A stretch of 64,000 nucleotides of DNA from Nissolia schottii (taxonomy: Eukaryota > Streptophyta > Magnoliopsida > Fabales > Fabaceae). The notes under the pieces are model-generated. The model had not been told where the DNA came from, did not search any database, and saw only the letters and a list, made by a program, of their open reading frames with translations. Within the stretch, counting starts at the first letter, position 1, and every line of letters begins with the position of its first letter. Location: contig QANU01076562.1 of the NCBI GenBank assembly GCA_003254905.1, forward strand, positions 385,625 to 449,624, read 5' to 3'. The position numbers and the translations under genes were made by a program. Positions 57,601 through 64,000 of the stretch are shown in pieces.

Positions 57601-60600
57601 TTCATACAAGAAAATATTAACAGATTGTTGTTACACGCACGAGTGCAGGTGTGAATCAACAATGATCATCTCTTACACTTCCCATATGTCTAGAAGGGCT
57701 GTCTCACAAAGCACAGAAGCAGTATAAAATTGTTTTCCTCATTCTAGTATTCTGTTAGGTCGTTTTTGGGACCCAACAGGCAAGAACAAATAAAAAGGAT
57801 TTAATAAGTAAAAAGGATATTATTGAATCAAATCAAGAGGCTGGTTCCTCTTCAAGGGCCGGTTCCCTTAACAACTCAATAATAAATCTGCACCCTAACA
57901 AAAGGAGAATAATCTTATTTATAATAGTTTTTATTCCTAATTTTACTCCTAAGATAATAACTAGATAAATGCTAACAATTAAAGATAAATTAATAAAAAT
58001 AAAATAGATAAACTAACTAATAAAGATAAAATAGATAAACTAACTAGTTATTTTCTTATCCTTCCCAGTATAAACTTTCCATATTAAGGGGGCTCTTCTC
58101 TGATCCTAACATATTCACATATTTTATAATTGTTCCTTGTACATGTATAGACTCATCAAGATGCTCTTAAAAGCTCAACACAAAGTTACTTCTTATTATT
58201 TGTTACCTTGCCAACTGCTCCCAGAACTATTGTAGCATCTGAGCATCCATAGACAGTGGCATATCTCAAAGGTGCTAAGATGTAGATGGCAGACTCTTGG
58301 CAATTTAGAACCTGCAATAACCAAACACAATTTTTATTAGCATAAATATTTTGACAATAAGCTGAAGAGACTCGATGTCCAAAACACATGCAGTAAGCAG
58401 AATAAGGCAGCAATGATGTCCAACACTTATGATCATGCATTCAGCACTTTGATAATATTCAAATTATGAATCCGAATCTCCACCTGGTTACACAACTTGT
58501 TTGAAACAGAGTTTATGCATAAATCAGGCAAATTCTATAAGTCCCAAATTTCAAATTGTTAAACAGAAAGCTGCACGTGAATACCCCAAAGCAAGCATCC
58601 ATCAGTTTATTAGATAAACATCCCACTCATTTAGAAGGAGATGCCTAAATGGAATTGAACTGCACTAAGTAGTGGCCTTGAAAGAAAAAAATAATATGAA
58701 GAGTTATAACCTACTTAGGATCAATAGTTTCAGTAATTTACCAGAAGCTAGAAATTTAAAATTTAAAAAAGATAAATATAATGAAAAAAGATGTGTAAGA
58801 AACAAACCTTAACAGAGGAACCTTTAATGTCAGATGCATGCTTCACATATGACGATTTAGATATCCCTTCAATGAAACTTGGGCCTCTAGTGGTTGTGGA
58901 GACCTTAGCTGGGGCATTGCATGCATCAGTCATAGCAACATCCTGATCAGAGGCACTAGCAGGGCCATTTTCCTTTGAGGAAGTCCGTTCAGAAATGTAT
59001 TCCAATGCAGAAGCTATATTCTGTAGAAGCCAATCATGAACTTGTGCAGCAGGAACAGGAACAGCAGGCATGTCAGGATCCGAGTTAGCAAAAAAAGGAG
59101 AATGTTGACTCAAAGAATTTCCTTCAGATCCCTTATCACCGAACTGAATTAGAAACCCAAGGTGCTCAAAACTATCCATAGTTAAAACCTAAAATACAAT
59201 GGAGTCAAATAAGAAAGATAATAATAAGACTAAGAACTAAAATAAAAACAAATAAAATATAAAGATACAATAGGAATAGATTACTGGATCGAAAGATTTA
59301 ATCAAAGACAACATAACAAGTGTCTAAAAAGTCCATTTACTTTCCTTCCGTTAACAAAGTACATGATTCTATGCTACAAAGTTGATTCACTACGAGGGGA
59401 AAAAAAATTCGAGAATCCACTGCTGCCAAAGACAATAATATAAAAGATGGTAACATGTTTTGCTGCACAATATGTGATGCCGCAGCAGGCAAAATGAAGC
59501 AAGTCTTACTGTAACCCCAGCATATTGTTTCGTTATTATAATGATTATGAAAGACATCCCAGGATATGCATTGCCCAATGCATGTGAAAGTAAGAATGAA
59601 TTGGCCAGCGTATAGAAGTGGAGACCAGCATTTAACAACGACAGAAGTCAGTATCAACAACATAAAGTAGATGGCTGGCATCCTTATCAAATTGAAATAC
59701 AGGTCATCACAATACCAGGCAAGGCATGCTAGCTAAATCTAGTGCATGACATGTACATAAATCAATAGACTTGATTTTGTTGATTAATAGTGTCACTTCG
59801 CACATCCATAACCCATCAGACCAAACCTCTTAGCAGATTATAGCCCTCAGCCTCATTGTTAAAGGCAGTTCGCTGATCAACTGGGTATGATGCTTAAACA
59901 TAAATATAGATTACATGCAATAATTTTGACCAAATATAGTAGCACTCAGACAAGAGTCTGATTCTTAACTGCAAACCCCCATGACCCCAAATATTGAAAA
60001 AGGTTGATCATATCGGAACTAGAAAGGACAAAAAGAATACTGCAAAAGGTTCCTATCTACTCAGGAATTCTTAACCAATGTCTTCAGCATATGCACGAAG
60101 TATCAAGTTTGGAATAGAGTAACATGATTAATGCAATATATGGTAAACCAAAAATGAAAAAACAAAACTAAATCATTCTATAGAAGCTAAAGCTCCAGAT
60201 GCAACAGATGTACTCAAAAAAGTACACAACAAAGAAAGAAATGACATTGAAGATCTCTTCTGGGTTAGCATGGGGCGTCTTATGAATTACAGGATGAAAT
60301 CCTAAAGATGAAAAATGTATGATGTAGCTATATACCAAGGTGTCCATTGAGTACATAAAACAAGCCAATAACCAATTGAAGTGAAAATCAGCAACCAAAA
60401 AGTAGTATGCAGTAAATCAATAACAAACCAGAGATTCTTCATCTTCCCCCTCCACAGGCTCAGCTAGAAGAGACAGAATGTTAGCCAAATGCTTCTGCAG
60501 ATACGACAACTGATGTGCCTCTTCATCAGTCTGCGATGGCATAAACCGACGGCTGTTGCTCCGAACAAGCTGCAAAAACCACCAAAATCACATGAATCGA

Positions 60601-61352
60601 TACTTTTCTTCAGCATCCACACAATCACTTGAATTGAAAATTGCTAGCAGCTTAACGCGAAAAAACCAGAACAAAACCACAACGAATGAAATATCACCAG
60701 ATGTCGGCTAAATACACATCCCTAATCCAATAATTGGACACTTAACCATAACAAATTAGTCCAAATAATCACAACAATTAAGCCACGCACTGGCACAAAA
60801 CTAATCACAACGCATCAAATTAACACAAGAACAAAAAAAATCGCGTCGCGGAACAGAGGATCGAACCTGAAGCGGCGAGAGAGCGGACAAGTAGCCGTCG
60901 AAAGCGGAGGTGGAAGGCCAGACGTCGGCGACAGCCGCGGAGTCCTTGTGAGTGCGCGGCAGGAGCTTCTTATAGGACTGAATGTAAAGGAACAGCACCA
61001 GATCGTTCACGTCGACGGAGGCGGCGTCGATTTCGCCGGCAGCGGGAGGCTCGGAACCCGACGGCGGGAGGACGGAAGCGAGCGTGTCGACGACGAGCCT
61101 GGCGTGGTCGGCGGGGATCTGGAGCGACTCGGCGATCGCCGCCGAGTCGACTCGGTCGCCGGCGGAGAGCTCCATGAGCTTCTGTTTGAGCGGAATTAGG
61201 GTTTGCGCAGGGTCGGAGAAGATGAGCTTGGGGATCGGCAAGAGGCCGTGCTCGAAAGGCTCGCGCCGTGGGTGAACCACCGCGCTAGGGTCCACCCTCC
61301 CCGTGGTGGACCCCATTGACGACGATGTGCATGGCTCGATTGGTTCCGTCAT
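54653..61352 (-). CDS. TBCC domain-containing protein 1 (TBCCD1)
   Basis: Nine minus-strand exons, 61352-60867, 60569-60429, 59188-58808, 58311-58207, 57430-57290, 56193-55990, 55773-55681, 55532-55421, 54696-54653, join in frame to give 568 residues, near the length of the human and Arabidopsis proteins. The N-terminal half (MTEPIEPCTSS..., about 1-330) is less conserved, and the TBCC/CARP-like beta-helix starts at about residue 333 (LNCQESAIYILAPLRYATVYGCSDATIVLGAVGKAVRVEHCERVHVIVAAKRICIANCRECVFFLG...), whose repeats CxxATIVLG and HVIVAAKRICI show the ladder of the tubulin-cofactor C fold. Then come APYNTFYSQLEEHMNEVGILP and a C-terminal FKDWLYASGNIRQLYCL tail. TBCCD1 is linked in animals and algae to centrosome or Golgi positioning; the plant function is unclear. 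The first exon is GC-rich and preceded by a (CT)n leader. An intron contains a solo LTR. It is the third member of a gene block conserved with Arabidopsis (At2g42230, from memory). Confidence 0.92.
57753..58111 (-). mobile_element. Solo LTR in a TBCCD1 intron with TATTC target duplication
   Basis: A 359-bp element bounded by TGTTAGG...CCTAACA is flanked by TATTC at 57748-57752 and again at 58112-58116, the classical 5-bp duplication. Read on the minus strand it starts TGTTAGGATCAGAG and ends GACCTAACA. The interior contains AATAAAAAC-like AT runs and GGGCCGGTTCC, with no genes. It lies between exon 4 (58207) and exon 5 (57430) of TBCCD1. Insertion orientation and size fit a Copia-type LTR left after recombination. 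Confidence 0.9.
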
Positions 61353-61540
61353 CGCCAGAGAGAGAGAAACGCAATGCGAAAATCGAAAGAGAGAGAGAGA
61401 AAGAGAGGGAGAGAGAGTTGCAGATCTTTGAATCAGAAACTAGGGGGAGAGAAGAGAGAGAGAGAAATGCGAGTGTGTTCCGGTGGGGTGCACCGTACGG
61501 GAATGTGGTTGCGTGGCGTGATCTGATTGGCTAGTTCTGG
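61353..61540 (-). promoter_or_regulatory. (CT)n-rich leader and start region of TBCCD1
   Basis: Read on the minus strand, runs of CT/TC repeats (61385-61418 and 61449-61466 as GA on the plus strand) lie just upstream of the start codon. GA/CT microsatellites in 5' leaders are common in plant housekeeping genes and may influence promoter activity; that is inference. Length may vary between individuals. Confidence 0.55.
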
Positions 61541-62925
61541 AGTTGGGCCAATTGATTATTTCCACGTTATGGGTTATAAACTACCGAGATCAGAGAAGAA
61601 TCAGGAAGCTGTTTTTGTTTTTTTAAATGCTTTTGCACTTTAGAAAGTGTGGACGGGCTTGTTTCTCCTCTCTCCTTCTTTAATCTTTGTCGTGGCACGG
61701 AATTTTTTCATTTCTGCCAGGTACAAACTCTGAGACTGGGAGAGAGAGCATTTTCCCCATTTTTATATAGTTTTCTGCTTCAACTCTACAGTATTTTCTA
61801 GGGGACAGAGAAACTAAAATGACTTCGATTTGGTCTTCTTCTACTGCAGGGAATGGACAATTCCCTGTGTACATTTGTAGCCTCGGCTTTGCTGGTGTTT
61901 GATTTGATTATTACCAATTTGATGGGTGAACCACACTACTCTGCGTGGAGTTATCATTTGTAGTTGGCTAATTTTGGAATTGAAGCTAACAGAATTGACT
62001 ATTTCCATTTAGCCATTAATGTTGCGTGACTTTCCACACTCTTTTTTCTTTCCACCCCCTCAATTAAAAATATTTTAATTTGATTTTTGGAATCAGAACA
62101 ATTGGCTTTGACCATTCCACAGTGGCAGCTATCTATCTATCTGGAGTAACTTCAAGACATGATGGAAAAGGAAGTCAATGAGGGCAATAATCAAATTTGG
62201 TGTGGCCTCTCTATCAGACCAATTGGGCTTTGGTTTAAAGTGATGATATGAATGTGTAGCGGGATTACAATAATCTAAACACGAGTTTGTAGGGGAGAGG
62301 TATAAAGGAGTGATTGAGTGACAGAAAATGAACTGAGGCCTTTGAAAGTAACCAATAGTGACATAAGATCAACCGAATAATAATACGCCTGAAAAATAGG
62401 CACATGGAACTATCATATTTGTGTAATGTCGAGAAAATCCATATTCCCTGGGCCACTGGTGAGGTTAAGTAGAACACACATCGTGTGCAATCTCACAACG
62501 GAAGCATATATATGTTGGACATAACAAAATACATCACTATCTCTACTTAGGAAGGAGTGTGACAGAAAGCAACCAACTATATATGCTTAGTGAAAAACAG
62601 AGATGATGTTGCAAAGAAGATCCAGCAAGTACGGGTAAAGCAAAGCAACAGAGAGAGTACTTAAAATCGATGTTCATAAACTACAAGACATCATGAGCTG
62701 TAAGCGAATCAAATTAATTGCATTAAAGTCTTATGAAAATATATGTTCATTCGGTATTTTACTTTAGAGTAATAATTAACTGTTGTCTGTTCAATTCAAT
62801 TTCAATGCATGTCATTGTTTTGGTAAGTGGGTTCAGCATCGATCATCTCACTATAGTCAGGACATATTCTCAGATACTTAGAGCACTTACAAAAATGTTT
62901 ACTGATCTGTCACTAAAGTAACTCT
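61541..62925. other. Upstream intergenic DNA
   Basis: AT-rich DNA beyond the TBCCD1 promoter. Short chance frames only; no gene, RNA gene or repeat that I can support. Confidence 0.4.
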
Positions 62926-62929
62926 TAAT

Positions 62930-63115
62930 AGGAAACAAACTCTTAACTCATTGTGTATAGAAGGAGTTAGTTAGAGTAGTTATGTTAGTTAGAATAAATA
63001 GTTAGTTATGTTAGTTAACTGACTTGCACAACAAGTAACTGCAACTTCGTATATATATGAGCATAGCTCTCTGCAATGAATTCAATTCAATTCACTCTTT
63101 CAGAATTCTGTTAGC
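62930..63115 (+). mobile_element. LTR-like fragment
   Basis: The stretch contains repeated TTAGTTATGTTAGTTA units, a TATA-like TATATATGAGCATAGCTC at 63052, and a leader-like 'GAATTCAATTCAATTCACTCTTTCAG'-type sequence. This resembles the U3/R of Copia LTRs in legumes. Ends and flanking duplication are not clear, so it could be a remnant. Confidence 0.3.
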
Positions 63116-63639
63116 CCTCAATAGGGTGGACAAAGTACTTAAAGTTTTTGAAAGGAATGACAAAGTACTTATAACTTTTGAGACTAAATGTGTTACTGCC
63201 TCAGTTGTGCTCTGTCATCTACGATTATCAATTCCTAGCCAAATGGTGTTGGTGTTCGTGATGTGTAGTTATCCATATGAATTGTTGATGGAACAAGGAA
63301 CCCACATTATCAAGATGAAAATTGTTTGTAAAATCTAACTCGTCAATTTACATGTTAATTTACATATTTTAATGAATAATACTTGACATTTTAATGAACA
63401 AAATAAGAAATAAAATATTCGGTGTTATTCATTAAAAAATGTAAGTTAATTTGTTAAGTCTCACAATCATTTGATCTATCAAGATGAGTCTTACTATATG
63501 TATACCTTTTAAGGTCATTGTACCGTCACCATGCATTAAATATGCTTGTGTCCCACTACCAACCTCTCCAACCACAAATCTCGAGCAAGGATCCCTACTT
63601 CACCCTTAAACACCCATGCACACAGCGATTCGCATAGAT

Positions 63640-64000
63640 GTTTGCGCTTCTCGGTTTTTATTTGCGTGCGCAAACATTAATAACAAGAGTGTACAAACAG
63701 TAACATCATGAAACACACGTATTATAATGTGAACAATTTCTATGCATAAACTTCTAAAACAACAGTACACAAACTTTAACAACATGGGTGCACAAATATT
63801 AACAACATGAAAAAACACATTTATACTATGAACAATTTCAATGCACAAACTTTAATAATGTAGGTGCACAAACATTAACAACGCACAAACATTAATAATA
63901 TGAAAAACACATTATACTATGAACAATTTCAGTGCACAAACTTTGACAACATAGGTGCACAAACATTAACATGAAAAACACATTATGTTGTGAACAATTT
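63640..64000. repeat. Minisatellite with GAACAATTTC / TGCACAAACATTAACAAC units
   Basis: Units bounded by the marker GAACAATTTC recur at about 63731, 63830, 63921 and 63992 (spacing about 99, 91 and 71), each containing TGCACAAACTTT, GGTGCACAAACATTAACAAC and TGAAAAACACATTATACTATG segments. The array runs off the window. It shares the core TGCACAAAC motif with the element at 48650-49345, so both may be subterminal repeats of one transposon family. Confidence 0.65.

Noticed and set aside
63057-63338. 93-codon plus-strand frame near the right end
   Set aside because: It begins inside LTR-like leader sequence and shows no recognisable domain; it is probably transposon-derived chance coding.
1-64000. 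tRNA, rRNA and snoRNA genes
   Set aside because: I looked for tRNA-like T-arm and anticodon patterns and for rRNA blocks and found none convincing; a covariance-model search would be needed to exclude short RNA genes.

Overview
The window looks like nuclear DNA of a flowering plant. The genes are split by GT-AG introns, the intergenic DNA is AT-rich and full of transposon remnants, and the proteins belong to plant families (MYB-CC factor, STRUBBELIG-type LRR receptor kinase, plant mTERF, plastid rhodanese, OEP16-type channel, PATRONUS). A dicot is clear. A legume, possibly Arachis-like, is my guess from the style of the short inverted-repeat elements, and is not proven. All exon limits were placed by hand from reading frame, splice consensus and family resemblance.

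Layout. 1-2158: upstream DNA without a recognised gene. 2159-4185 (+): complete MYB-CC (PHR1-LIKE) gene. 5090-5400: cluster of palindromic boxes. 7770-9587: decayed second MYB-CC copy split by a 1.1-kb hairpin element. 11033-14364 (+): two-RRM protein of the UBP1-associated type. 16766-18496 (+): intronless organellar mTERF gene. 20690-26730: transposon-rich DNA with a LINE remnant, a solo LTR inside it and a related solo LTR in inverted orientation; between them lies a small AT-hook gene (24500-24916, +) with a long leader. 28300-29019: Mutator/Ulp1-type transposon fragment. 29821-34270 (+): 15-exon STRUBBELIG-family receptor-like kinase with a degenerate kinase active site. 34300-38550: transposon-rich, with two elements bounded by inverted repeats. 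39569-42050 (+): OEP16-3-like Tim17/22/23 family channel. 43939-45681 (-): PATRONUS-like securin with a MITE in an intron. 46540-49345: three elements with terminal inverted repeats plus a second palindromic-box cluster. 49950-53533 (+): plastid rhodanese STR9. 54653-61352 (-): TBCC domain-containing protein 1, with a solo LTR in an intron. 61353-64000: promoter side, an LTR-like fragment, and a minisatellite running off the end.

The genes are independent transcription units with no operon logic. From memory, OEP16-3, STR9 and TBCCD1 are consecutive loci in Arabidopsis (At2g42210, At2g42220, At2g42230), so the right third appears to be an old conserved gene block into which, or beside which, the PATRONUS-like gene lies. 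Nothing here is convincingly a new protein system. The most unusual content is structural: the hairpin element inside a dead MYB-CC copy, the two palindromic-box clusters, the inverted solo-LTR pair, and several short-repeat transposon families.
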